Positions 41,033-48,425 of a stretch of DNA of 64,000 nt are shown here, one piece after another. The stretch comes from Geoalkalibacter subterraneus (lineage in GTDB: Bacteria > Desulfobacterota > Desulfuromonadia > Desulfuromonadales > Geoalkalibacteraceae): positions 178,123 through 242,122 of the forward strand of contig NZ_CP010312.1 in the NCBI RefSeq assembly GCF_000827125.1. The letters are read 5' to 3'. The stretch's first letter is position 1. Each line of letters opens with the position of its first letter. The position numbers were made by a program, and so were the translations under genes. The notes beneath the pieces are model-generated. The model had not been told where the DNA came from and did not search any database. It was given only the letters and a program-made list of their open reading frames with translations.

Positions 41033-42043
41033 ATGAAAAACATCATTGGTCAAAGAATTTCTCAAGAGATCGCCCAAATGACCCCGTATTCGGCGGTCAA
41101 ATATGAGGACGTTACGCTTCGCACGATCATCGAGCGCCCTTACCAGGAGGTCTTTGGTCCTATCCGCGACAATGCGCCAGGATCTTTTTGCTCGCCCTAT
41201 AGTCGCACCCCCAAGATTGCGGCCACAGCAAGAAAAAGCCCCCGCCGCAGGCAAAAGCCTCATCCGAAACAGCCGGTTGAATACAAGATAAGCCCAGGGT
41301 TGTGGCAGTCGGTAAAGGCGGTGTGGGATTTCTACCAGAAACGTCCCTCAGTGGCACAGGATGCCTCACTGCTTGATCTTTCCTTCAGCAACGACTCCTT
41401 GCTTAAATTTCTCCAGCCCTTGGGAGAGGTCTTTAACGAAAACAATTTTTGCTACGATTGGATTGAATCTCTCCTCTACGCAGAAGATCTGATAAGGCTC
41501 GACACCCTCTGGTTCGATCTGCCCTGCATCCCTTGGGATGGGGAGGAAACTGAATTCTATGAAGGACTTTTTTTCTCCCCCGCATCCTTTGGCCAGGTTC
41601 TGCAGGCCACTTTTGAGCAAGCAGATCTGGAGCAATGCCTGAGCAAAGAGAGCAGGGCGCTGGTCGAACGTGTGGGACTTTCTGTTGCCGCAGAAGTTTA
41701 TGCGGAAGCAAACGATAGCGAGAAAGTGCTTGAACTCAAACAGTTCAGCGAATTTCCGGGTCTGTATAAGACCGTCAACGACAAATACCCTGACCTTATG
41801 GAAAAATACTGCCCCGTAACGATAGGCGACTCCCCCACCCAGGTCGAATTTGTCGATAAAGACCATATCGATTTCGCCATTGAGTTCACCAAATGCTTTA
41901 CAAACATCCTCGATATGGCTCCTGACCCCTGGGCCATCCTTGAAGGAGGGGATGAAGCAATCGCTCTGGTTGAAGATATGTGCCGGGTTTACCGAGAGAA
42001 CAAGGATGACAAAGGAGGAAAAAATCTTGCAGACGCAGCCTGA
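41033..42043 (+). CDS. PRTRC-system protein F-like
   Basis: 336 aa, mostly helical, with a basic proline-rich linker near 70-85 (SPRRRQKPHPKQPVEY) and an acidic C-terminus. Placed between ParB and protein B, it corresponds by position and size to PRTRC protein F; direct sequence proof is weak. No ribosome-binding site precedes ATG 41033, which fits a leaderless transcript. The end overlaps the TTG start of protein B. Confidence 0.5.
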   Translation: MKNIIGQRISQEIAQMTPYSAVKYEDVTLRTIIERPYQEVFGPIRDNAPGSFCSPYSRTPKIAATARKSPRRRQKPHPKQPVEYKISPGLWQSVKAVWDFYQKRPSVAQDASLLDLSFSNDSLLKFLQPLGEVFNENNFCYDWIESLLYAEDLIRLDTLWFDLPCIPWDGEETEFYEGLFFSPASFGQVLQATFEQADLEQCLSKESRALVERVGLSVAAEVYAEANDSEKVLELKQFSEFPGLYKTVNDKYPDLMEKYCPVTIGDSPTQVEFVDKDHIDFAIEFTKCFTNILDMAPDPWAILEGGDEAIALVEDMCRVYRENKDDKGGKNLADAA

Positions 42044-42698
42044 ATCAAGTCTTTATCAGCGACACCTTTACTCCATCGACATCTACGATGAAGATACGGT
42101 ACTGACCGATTACACCGAAGAAGCCCACAAGCGCTATTTAGTGGAAAAGGATCAGTTGATGAAGTTTTTTCGCTCCAACATCTGCTTTAAGCCCGAAAAG
42201 GGGTTGATCCAGGTCGAAACAGACGGCATAAAAAGCATCTATATCTACGACCTGGCTCCCCAAACGCGCACCATCATGGTGCTTGCAAGAAACGCAAAAG
42301 AGCCACAGGCTTTTGAAGTTGAAGTTCCAGGCCTGATCGTCAAGGCATCTATCTCTGAATCAAACCAGGGCTTCACGGTTCATTCGCTCAACCTCGCCTG
42401 CTATGCCGGTCGTAAATGGACAGACAAAAAACCACTCTACGAGCTGGCCCTTCCCAATATCTCAGATACCTCTTTGTGCCTGGGCTCTGGAGCCTCGGAC
42501 ATTGAGGCCAGAACTGCGCGTGAGGCCATCGAATTTGCAATCTTTGAAACGCCTTTCAATACGCACAACAATATCTGCGGAAAAGCCAATTTGTCGTTTC
42601 AGGCGTTTCACCAGAAACATCAGGGTCGTTTTCCCTTCTCACAACTCAACCGCGTTGACTGGAACCCGCTGGAAAAAGAAGCCAGAGATTTTTATTGA
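42027..42698 (+). CDS. PRTRC-system protein B (E2-like)
   Basis: 223 aa from TTG 42027, with AAGGAGG 8 bp upstream, overlapping the preceding gene by 17 bp. SIYIYDLAPQTRTIMVLA and LYELALPNISDTSLCLGSG follow the PRTRC-B order. LPNI...SLCLG resembles the HPN...CL active site of ubiquitin-conjugating (E2) enzymes, which is the proposed fold of this family; the Cys near 150 would carry the thioester. Continues with FNTHNNICG, typical for the family. Works with the ThiF and C proteins below. Confidence 0.75.
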   Translation: MQTQPESSLYQRHLYSIDIYDEDTVLTDYTEEAHKRYLVEKDQLMKFFRSNICFKPEKGLIQVETDGIKSIYIYDLAPQTRTIMVLARNAKEPQAFEVEVPGLIVKASISESNQGFTVHSLNLACYAGRKWTDKKPLYELALPNISDTSLCLGSGASDIEARTAREAIEFAIFETPFNTHNNICGKANLSFQAFHQKHQGRFPFSQLNRVDWNPLEKEARDFY

Positions 42699-42718
42699 CT
42701 CCAATAAAACAAAAAAGA

Positions 42719-42747
42719 TTGACAAAAAATATAAAACAATATACACT
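42719..42747 (+). promoter_or_regulatory. Promoter before the zinc-ribbon/ThiF genes
   Basis: AAAAAAGA, TTGACA (42719-42724), 17 bp, TACACT (42742-42747), about 63 bp before the next start codon. Confidence 0.6.
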
Positions 42748-42809
42748 TATATTGCTTTTAAAGCATAGCCGGACTTTGAAACAAAAACTCTTTTCCTGCG
42801 GAGAACAAT

Positions 42810-42944
42810 ATGGCTTACGACCCACAAATCAAATGCCCCGGTTGCGGTATCAGTGTTCCCGATGTCCCTGAAGGTGCGGACAAAGAGGAGATGCTCTGCA
42901 ATTGCTGCTACGCCCTTGAGTGCGAAGGGGAGAAAGACTCTTGA
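42810..42944 (+). CDS. 44-aa zinc-ribbon protein
   Basis: MAYDPQIKCPGCGISVPDV... with CPGC and CNCC pairs separated by about 20 residues, a minimal zinc ribbon. GGAGA lies about 8 bp before the ATG. Its TGA overlaps the TTG of the ThiF gene (TTGA), so the two are coupled. Probably missed by many gene finders because of its size. Confidence 0.7.
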   Translation: MAYDPQIKCPGCGISVPDVPEGADKEEMLCNCCYALECEGEKDS

Positions 42945-43693
42945 GCCGCAGCCCGAAGATCATGAAAACAAAAAACTTCATCGCCCCAAGTTTCTCCAAG
43001 ATTTACTTGGTCGGCTGTGGCGGAACGGGCGGTTATCTGGCGACCGGCCTTGCCAAGATAATTGCGGGTTACGAGATCAACGCAGAGCTTATCCTTGTCG
43101 ATCACGACACGGTAGAGCAGGGCAATCTCTCGCGCCAGGAATTTATGCCCTGGGAGACAGGGGAGAATAAAGCCATTGCGCTGGCCGAAAGACTCAACGA
43201 GCGATATGGCCTTAAAATCGCAGCCATTGACCGGCGGTGGGGCAAAAATCAAAGATCAACTCATGATTCCCTGGTGATTTCCTGCGTTGATAACGTAGCA
43301 TCCAGAAAGGAGATGAAAGATCTCGGGTTCTGGCTCGATCTTGGCAACGGACGCGATCAGGGGCAGGCTATTTTTGGAACAACTCCTCACAAAACGCCGG
43401 TCAAAAAGGAAGTGCAACAATGGGATAAAACACCTGTGGTTGCCTCTTTACCCAATGCGTATCTTGTGGCAGGCATGAAAAACTTAAAAGACCGCAAACA
43501 GCAGCCTTCCTGCGCCCAAACTCCCTTTGACGAACAAGGGGTCTTAATCAACCAGTGGGCCGCTCAAGCAGGCCTTGCCATCCTGCATCAACTTCTTGTC
43601 CTGCGAGAAGTCTCAACCCCGTCGATTTATTTCGACACAACCAAGGCCCGGATGCTTCCGGCAAGCATCACCCCTGAGTATTTGAAAGTATGA
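42941..43693 (+). CDS. PRTRC-system ThiF-family (E1-like) protein
   Basis: 250 aa from TTG 42941 with GGGGAG about 9 bp upstream; ATG 42962 is the alternative. E1/ThiF marks: VGCGGTGGYLA nucleotide-binding loop (about 20-30), VDHDTVEQGNLSRQ with the ATP/Mg Asp, Asn and Arg, CVDN, and QQPSCAQTPF with a Cys (about 190) that may form the thioester. It would adenylate the C-terminus of a ubiquitin-like partner, most likely protein C (44360). Overlaps the next gene (ATGA). Confidence 0.9.
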   Translation: MSRSPKIMKTKNFIAPSFSKIYLVGCGGTGGYLATGLAKIIAGYEINAELILVDHDTVEQGNLSRQEFMPWETGENKAIALAERLNERYGLKIAAIDRRWGKNQRSTHDSLVISCVDNVASRKEMKDLGFWLDLGNGRDQGQAIFGTTPHKTPVKKEVQQWDKTPVVASLPNAYLVAGMKNLKDRKQQPSCAQTPFDEQGVLINQWAAQAGLAILHQLLVLREVSTPSIYFDTTKARMLPASITPEYLKV

Positions 43694-43905
43694 AGAAAAA
43701 GCCTGCAAAAAAGTTAATCGAAGGCTATATCTATGCTCAGGGGAGCCTCTGTCCGGCATGTCAGAGCAACCAACTCGATACGGGCTTTCCGCAACCAGAC
43801 CAAGGGGCGCTGCTGATGCCGATTCGCTGCCAGATGTGTGAAGCGCAATGGGTGGAAATCTACACCTTGACCGGCATAAAGGATCTAAAGACCAAAGAAG
43901 AATAA
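43690..43905 (+). CDS. 71-aa zinc-ribbon protein
   Basis: CPACQSNQLDTG...CQMCEAQW: a C4 zinc ribbon of the 'text-book' spacing, with basic N-terminus and acidic C-terminus. Start overlaps the ThiF stop (ATGA at 43690). Third small Cys-rich protein of the PRTRC block. Role unknown; may present a substrate or bind DNA. Confidence 0.7.
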   Translation: MKKKPAKKLIEGYIYAQGSLCPACQSNQLDTGFPQPDQGALLMPIRCQMCEAQWVEIYTLTGIKDLKTKEE

Positions 43906-43933
43906 AAGACAAGGCATTTGTATATAAAAAAGA

Positions 43934-43962
43934 TTGACAAAAAATTTAAAACGAGATATATT
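43934..43962 (+). promoter_or_regulatory. Promoter before the PRTRC E-like gene
   Basis: AAAAAAGA, TTGACA (43934-43939), 17 bp, TATATT (43957-43962); start codon 25 bp on, with CGGAGGA. Confidence 0.8.
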
Positions 43963-43986
43963 GAACAAAAAAACGGAGGAAAGACG

Positions 43987-44328
43987 ATGGCAAAAGAGAG
44001 AGTTCAGGTGTCCTTTCATTTCAACATTGATCCTGCCGAGATGATGATTGGGCAGATCAGTCTCCCTGAGACAATCATGAAAACGGTGGCAGTGGGTGAA
44101 AGCGAGCCTGTTGTAAGCAAGGTCAACTCCAGCGAGTTGAGTGATCAGGACCGGGCCAAGCTCATTGACATGATCGAGCAGCGCGTAATCAAGGCAGGCA
44201 AAAAGGCCAAATCGGTCAAATCTTCCGCCGATGCCTTTGCTTCCCCCGCGCCCTCAAAGAACAACTCGGGTACGTCCACGGAAGAAAAGACACAGCCTTC
44301 CAGTGAGCCAACCCTGGATCTTTTTTAA
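43987..44328 (+). CDS. PRTRC-system protein E-like
   Basis: 113 aa. N-terminal VQVSFHFNIDPAEMMIG beta-hairpin, middle helix with QDRAKLIDMIEQRV, then a low-complexity Ser/Thr/Pro tail ending TLDLF at the very C-terminus, a clamp-binding-like peptide without the usual Gln. Position just before protein C and the size fit PRTRC protein E; sequence support is moderate. CGGAGG 6-8 bp upstream of ATG. Confidence 0.5.
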   Translation: MAKERVQVSFHFNIDPAEMMIGQISLPETIMKTVAVGESEPVVSKVNSSELSDQDRAKLIDMIEQRVIKAGKKAKSVKSSADAFASPAPSKNNSGTSTEEKTQPSSEPTLDLF

Positions 44329-44359
44329 GCCTTTCTCAAATAAAACGTAAGGAGTATTT

Positions 44360-44557
44360 ATGCCTGAATCCACGCAAAATACCGATATGGTCATTAAATT
44401 CAAGTCCAAGCAGTTTCATGTTCCCGAAGGTTTCACTGCCGAGGAATATGTCGAAAGTCTCGCCATGATCTACCCGCAGGAAGCCGCCAACGCCAAGCTG
44501 ATCGAGGAGTCCGATGGTGTATTCGTCCTCAAGCCGCTCTACCACGAAAAGGGGTGA
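44360..44557 (+). CDS. PRTRC-system protein C, ubiquitin-like
   Basis: 65 aa: IKFKSKQFHVPEGFTAEEYV, then SLAMIYPQEAANAKLIEES and VFVLKPLYHEKG. This fits PRTRC protein C, a prokaryotic ubiquitin-like family. The chain ends in glycine, as needed for E1 adenylation, with one Gly rather than a GG pair. AAGGAG about 7 bp upstream. Likely the protein that ThiF activates and protein B carries. Confidence 0.75.
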   Translation: MPESTQNTDMVIKFKSKQFHVPEGFTAEEYVESLAMIYPQEAANAKLIEESDGVFVLKPLYHEKG

Positions 44558-44561
44558 TCCC

Positions 44562-44816
44562 ATGCACAGAGTCCAACCTGGACAAAAAGCCAAAATTCTC
44601 ACCCTGCAGGTCGCGGTTGACGCTGAAGCGGACGAAGCTTTTGTTGCCGATGAGATAAGCGCCCTTCTTACCGAGGGCGCATTGGCGCAAAAAGACTCAT
44701 CCATTCTGGATTGGAGATACCACCGGGATTTCTCGAACGCACCGATCACCCAAGCTTCAAGCGATCCCCAGAAGGGAGAAATTTTTGAAGGGCCGAGTTC
44801 GTCTGAAGACCTGTAA
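44562..44816 (+). CDS. Hypothetical protein, last gene of the PRTRC block
   Basis: 84 aa from ATG 44562, with GGGGTG 6 bp upstream, 4 bp after protein C. Acidic; KAKILTLQVAVDAEADEAFV strand-helix start, ...ILDWRYHRD, then a Ser/Glu-rich tail. No family recognised. A terminator follows at 44852. Confidence 0.65.
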   Translation: MHRVQPGQKAKILTLQVAVDAEADEAFVADEISALLTEGALAQKDSSILDWRYHRDFSNAPITQASSDPQKGEIFEGPSSSEDL

Positions 44817-44851
44817 ATAAAGCAGAAAAAACCTCTTTTTCAGCATAAGCA

Positions 44852-44897
44852 AAAAAGCCTTGGCAGGAGATAATGTCTCTGCCGAGGCTTTTTCTTT
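44852..44897 (+). terminator. Intrinsic terminator of the PRTRC operon
   Basis: AAAAAGCCTTGGCAG (44852-44866) pairs with CTGCCGAGGCTTTTT (44879-44893), with one mismatch, followed by more T. Confidence 0.88.
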
Positions 44898-44916
44898 TTG
44901 CAAAAGGAGGCAATGG

Positions 44917-45219
44917 ATGATGACTCTAAAAGAGATCAATGGCTGGCTTAAACGCCTGGAGGTCGGAGAAAAGAGTTCTTGCTGTGGGATCTTTGTCTGG
45001 AGAACCTCTAAACAAAGGTGGGCGGTCGGTTCAATTTCAAGCGAGATGAACGAAAGTGATGCCGCCTGCGCGATTAGCAATCGCATTTCAGACAAATTGA
45101 TTCTGGCGCAAAAGAGTAAAAAGCCCGCCAAAGTGTGCATGGTCGCAAGCGACCAGAGGCATGGCAGGCGTGTCGAAAGAAAGAATACATCAGAGAGAGA
45201 AAGATTGGCAACGAACTAA
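44917..45219 (+). CDS. Hypothetical protein
   Basis: 100 aa, MMTLKEINGWLKRLEVGEKS... with a CC pair near residue 22 and a strongly basic C-terminus. GGAGG about 7 bp before ATG 44917. Starts about 20 bp after the terminator and ends 4 bp into the convergent PilZ gene. No family recognised. Confidence 0.55.
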   Translation: MMTLKEINGWLKRLEVGEKSSCCGIFVWRTSKQRWAVGSISSEMNESDAACAISNRISDKLILAQKSKKPAKVCMVASDQRHGRRVERKNTSERERLATN

Positions 45220-45896
45220 AAAACGACCTCATTTTTCAGGCGCAAGTGCCGCCGGTGTTCGCTGAAGCAATACTGGATAATCTCATCCCGATCAGCCTCC
45301 TTGATCTGATCAAAACTCACCGCGATATTCCAGCATTGCTCCTTGTCTTTTACCGTCCTGACGACTCTGGCTACACACCCGATGGGTTCGCTTTGCTTGC
45401 CGGGTAGACACAGATCAAGCCAAACCCTTTTTGATGACTCAATCCTCGCATCTGCTGAAAAAAGAAGCCCGCCTCCGCTGAGATTCAAACATTGGCCAAG
45501 CGGCTTGAGAAATTCCTGAGAAAAATCCAGGTCGCTTCCACTGATGTTGAATTGGATAGGGAAACTCGTATTGACCCTGAAATACTCCCTTTTCTGGTCG
45601 TATTCAAAGGCCTTGATAATATCTACCAGGATTTGATTGTCGGAAACCTTCTCCCGGAAAGCAGCCTGCATGACCACTGCCGGCCCGCAAATATCGTAGG
45701 TGTCGCTTCGAAAATCTCCGTCTGAGTAAGACGCAAAGACATCCCGTCGAAAAGAGACCACGGCCATTGAATATGACACGGGCCTGGCGACAGCGTGAAT
45801 AATTTGGGATTTGCTACTTGATCCAGACGCGCAAAAGGTGATGGGGGAAACCTCTCCCAGAGCCGCGACTGCTTTTCGGATACTGATTTGCTGCAT
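45216..45896 (-). CDS. PilZ-domain c-di-GMP effector (YcgR-like)
   Basis: 226 aa. C-terminal PilZ domain begins with KREYFRVNTSFPI (RxxxR in REYFR, about 102-106) and has the N-x-S-x-x-G loop CLNLSGGGLLFS (about 138-149), both c-di-GMP contact motifs. The N-terminal 95 residues resemble the YcgR-N flagellar-brake part in size. Would convert c-di-GMP levels into a behaviour such as motility control. One of two PilZ proteins in this 3 kb area. Confidence 0.88.
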   Translation of the reverse strand: MQQISIRKAVAALGEVSPITFCASGSSSKSQIIHAVARPVSYSMAVVSFRRDVFASYSDGDFRSDTYDICGPAVVMQAAFREKVSDNQILVDIIKAFEYDQKREYFRVNTSFPIQFNISGSDLDFSQEFLKPLGQCLNLSGGGLLFSADARIESSKRVWLDLCLPGKQSEPIGCVARVVRTVKDKEQCWNIAVSFDQIKEADRDEIIQYCFSEHRRHLRLKNEVVF

Positions 45897-45914
45897 GATC
45901 GAAAGGCCTATTGG

Positions 45915-46322
45915 TTAAAGGTAATTTCCGTCTTCACGTTTTGAAGGAATCCGAGAAAAGATGGCTTTGTATTTCAGGTAGAGCCAGTAGCAAAGAATGA
46001 CCAGGGTCGCACCGGAAAGAGCGAGAAAGGAAACGCCCAGCCACTCAACGGGGCGAGTCGGAATCTTATTGTCCAAAACCCCCCAGACGGAGAAAAACAG
46101 CCCTCCGAGTAAAAACTTAAGCCAGACCTTATCGAAGAGCTTCTGGCCTTCCCCAAGGTTTCGCGAAATGCCGATCAGAGAGGCCACAAGAAAAAGAGGC
46201 GTTGCGGCGATAAAACCCAGAAGGGCAGAAGGCCCCTGCATGGTCTTGTAGAGAAACAGCGCCAATATTGCAGCACAAAGGCTTACCCACTGAGCGATAA
46301 CTAAAAAAGTGCTTTTTTTCAA
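45915..46322 (-). CDS. Integral membrane protein, four spans
   Basis: 135 aa from TTG 46322, with GGAGG 5 bp upstream. Hydrophobic segments: FLVIAQWVSLCAAILALFLY, GFIAATPLFLVASLIGI, FLLGGLFFSVWGVL and LGVSFLALSGATLVILCYW. The longer open frame (to 46427) overlaps the DnaJ-zinc gene and is unlikely. No family recognised. It sits between a PilZ gene and the zinc-finger gene, all in one direction. Confidence 0.65.
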   Translation of the reverse strand: MKKSTFLVIAQWVSLCAAILALFLYKTMQGPSALLGFIAATPLFLVASLIGISRNLGEGQKLFDKVWLKFLLGGLFFSVWGVLDNKIPTRPVEWLGVSFLALSGATLVILCYWLYLKYKAIFSRIPSKREDGNYL

Positions 46323-46338
46323 AAATTCCTCCGTTGAG

Positions 46339-46845
46339 TCATTGCCTGGGCAGAGATGTCGAAAGTCCATCGCCGCCGTCAAATCGAAAACGGGCAACGT
46401 CGGTTGGGTGAAAAACACCGATCTCAACCCCAGGCAAATTTTTCAGCAAAAAGAGGTGGCTGTTAAAGAAAAGAGCCCCGCCGACCTCGATAGATTTTTT
46501 ATCCCACACCTTGCCGCTGCCGTTGCAATATCCGCAGTCAGCGTCCAAGCCAGATACCCACTCTGGGTAAATATATCTTTTCCCGGTTCCCTTGCAGGGC
46601 TTACAGTGTGATTGTTCGACTCCGACCTCCGGCACCTCATGCCAGATTCGAGGCGTTTTGTCGAAATGCTTCGCACTCGAGCCACCCATTATGGCCGGAG
46701 CCTCCGGGTTTTCACCCACGCCACTCCTGCGCGGAACCCGAACCAGGATTAAACCATTAGTCGCAAACGTCCAGTTACCTTCGGACCAGGGCCTGCCTAT
46801 ACTTTCGTTGTCTCTGCTTCCGCAGAACTGACTTAAATCCACCAC
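46339..46845 (-). CDS. Protein with DnaJ-type zinc motifs inside a clamp-like fold
   Basis: 168 aa from GTG 46845 (GGAGG about 9 bp upstream). Two CxxCxGxG motifs, CKPCKGTGKRY and CGYCNGSGKVW, as in the DnaJ zinc finger, flanked by WTFATNGLILVRVPR before and LKNLPGVEIGV...FRFDGGDGL after. That frame resembles sliding-clamp-like hypothetical proteins in phages with a zinc insert; this is an impression, not a proof. Co-directional with the cytochrome gene upstream (23 bp gap). Confidence 0.55.
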   Translation of the reverse strand: MVDLSQFCGSRDNESIGRPWSEGNWTFATNGLILVRVPRRSGVGENPEAPAIMGGSSAKHFDKTPRIWHEVPEVGVEQSHCKPCKGTGKRYIYPEWVSGLDADCGYCNGSGKVWDKKSIEVGGALFFNSHLFLLKNLPGVEIGVFHPTDVARFRFDGGDGLSTSLPRQ

Positions 46846-46867
46846 AGCCTCAACCCTCCGAACATCC

Positions 46868-47656
46868 CTATTTGATATGGCAGGTAAAACAAAGCCCGGA
46901 GCCTTTATTCGACACAGCAACAAAAGGCTTCTTGCCCGCATACATGTCGTGGCAGGACAGACAACTTACCCGCCCAAGATCAAGGTAAAGGGTGCTGCCC
47001 ACGCTGCGGGTATCGCGAAGCTCAAGATTGGTAAGCGCAAGGCTTTCGTAATCCATTCCGATCGGGTGAGATCCGGAGTGGTGCGTGCTATATTCGCCAA
47101 AGCGCGTTTTGGCCTCCGGCGCGGAAATTCCATCAAGATGACAGCCTAGACATGCAAGCGAATCTGAATCCAGCTTCTGACCATCTCGCTCAACCCCTCC
47201 ACGGCCGAACTCGTCAACGCCCGAGTAGGTACTGACGCGATGAAATTTACCAGCCATCCCGTAATGGATGCCATTGACCGGCAAGACGTTATCATGGCAG
47301 TGAGAACAAAAATTTTGAGCCCCAAGCTCTCCACGAAGAAGGTAGGGGTTATTGTCATTGTCCTCGCAGGGGATATGGCAGGTTGCACACATCATGCGCC
47401 CCCGCGTATCCAGAGGAAAATCGGCCGGCGCCGAAACACTTCCCAGCGAAATTCCCAGCGCGTGCCCACGCTTTTGAACCCCGTCATGGCAAGACAGACA
47501 AACCCGGTCAATATTGTCCTTAAGGGTCAAGGTCGCACTTTCACCTTCTTCAGGAACGGACAAATGACATTCGTAGCAATCGAGATTTTCCCGATGAGGA
47601 GAGCCCCAGACCACGCTGGCCGTTAGCAAAAACAACAAACAAAGAACTTTTTTCAC
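46868..47656 (-). CDS. Seven-heme periplasmic c-type cytochrome
   Basis: 262 aa with signal peptide (MKKVLCLLFLLTASVVWG). Seven CxxCH heme sites: CYECH, CLSCH, CATCH, CSHCH, CLGCH, CLSCH, CFTCH, and several extra His for axial ligands. Cytochromes of this type carry electrons in the periplasm of Geobacter-like bacteria (DmsE/NapC-linked or doubled-CXXCH families). The AT-rich leader (TTGATT-17 bp-TACCTT on the minus strand) suggests its own promoter. Unusual cargo for a plasmid. Confidence 0.9.
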   Translation of the reverse strand: MKKVLCLLFLLTASVVWGSPHRENLDCYECHLSVPEEGESATLTLKDNIDRVCLSCHDGVQKRGHALGISLGSVSAPADFPLDTRGRMMCATCHIPCEDNDNNPYLLRGELGAQNFCSHCHDNVLPVNGIHYGMAGKFHRVSTYSGVDEFGRGGVERDGQKLDSDSLACLGCHLDGISAPEAKTRFGEYSTHHSGSHPIGMDYESLALTNLELRDTRSVGSTLYLDLGRVSCLSCHDMYAGKKPFVAVSNKGSGLCFTCHIK

Positions 47657-47723
47657 AGAAATATTCCTCCTTTAAAATAAAAAGAAAGGTATCATGTTTT
47701 AAATAAAAAATCAATATAAAAAA

Positions 47724-48401
47724 CTAAATAGCCTTTCTCATCGCAGGAGAAAACATTTCAAGGAGCTGTTCTTGCTGAGACTTGGTGATTCGCAGAAATT
47801 TAAGCCCCATGCCGGGGACAAAGGGGTTGATGCCCCATGAACGCGACCAGCGAACTTCGCAAAGAATCGGGGTGCGGTCTTTTAAACAGATAATATCGAG
47901 ATAGAGCTTTTGCTTTTTCTCCCACACCTGGCTTGAGGCCACAAAGCAGCCTCCTTCACTTAAATCCATGGTGAAAGACAGGATGTGTTTCTCAAGCCCT
48001 GCATGGTCGCTTAGCCTAACACTGAGATAGACTTCGCGCCGATCCTGGATGCGGTAGCGACGGGGCTTAATCGTTGAGCAATATCTCAGAAAAGAGTCCA
48101 GATCTGCGCCAAGTCGGGCCTGCACCGGCATATAGTTGACCTGCCCATCCGCGCAAAGTTTAACCAGCAGGGTAGGGTAGACCTCCTCAAGATTGCGCAA
48201 GATGGTCTTGTCCACATACGACGATTTCATTCTCGATATAACATCGATGACAATCCCACTGTATTCATGGTCTCTGTAGGGAGATTGAAAAAGTTTGTTC
48301 AGATCATGAATCGGCGTTACGGGGTAGCCCCTTGACTCAAAGATCTCGGTATAGCGAGAAACCGTGGCCTCATCCGAACTGCAGTAAAGCAAAAAGCCCA
48401 C
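47724..48401 (-). CDS. Receiver-like plus PilZ-domain protein
   Basis: 225 aa from GTG (AGGAG 7 bp upstream). N-terminal 100 residues look like a degenerate response-receiver fold (GFLLYCSSDEATVSRYTEIF). C-terminal PilZ domain: QDRREVYLSVRL and the D-x-S-x-x-G loop TMDLSEGGCFV (about 142-152). Second c-di-GMP effector of the area. 24 bp after the PhoH gene in the same direction. Confidence 0.8.
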   Translation of the reverse strand: MGFLLYCSSDEATVSRYTEIFESRGYPVTPIHDLNKLFQSPYRDHEYSGIVIDVISRMKSSYVDKTILRNLEEVYPTLLVKLCADGQVNYMPVQARLGADLDSFLRYCSTIKPRRYRIQDRREVYLSVRLSDHAGLEKHILSFTMDLSEGGCFVASSQVWEKKQKLYLDIICLKDRTPILCEVRWSRSWGINPFVPGMGLKFLRITKSQQEQLLEMFSPAMRKAI

Positions 48402-48425
48402 AACGATACTCCTGTGAAAAGCAAT

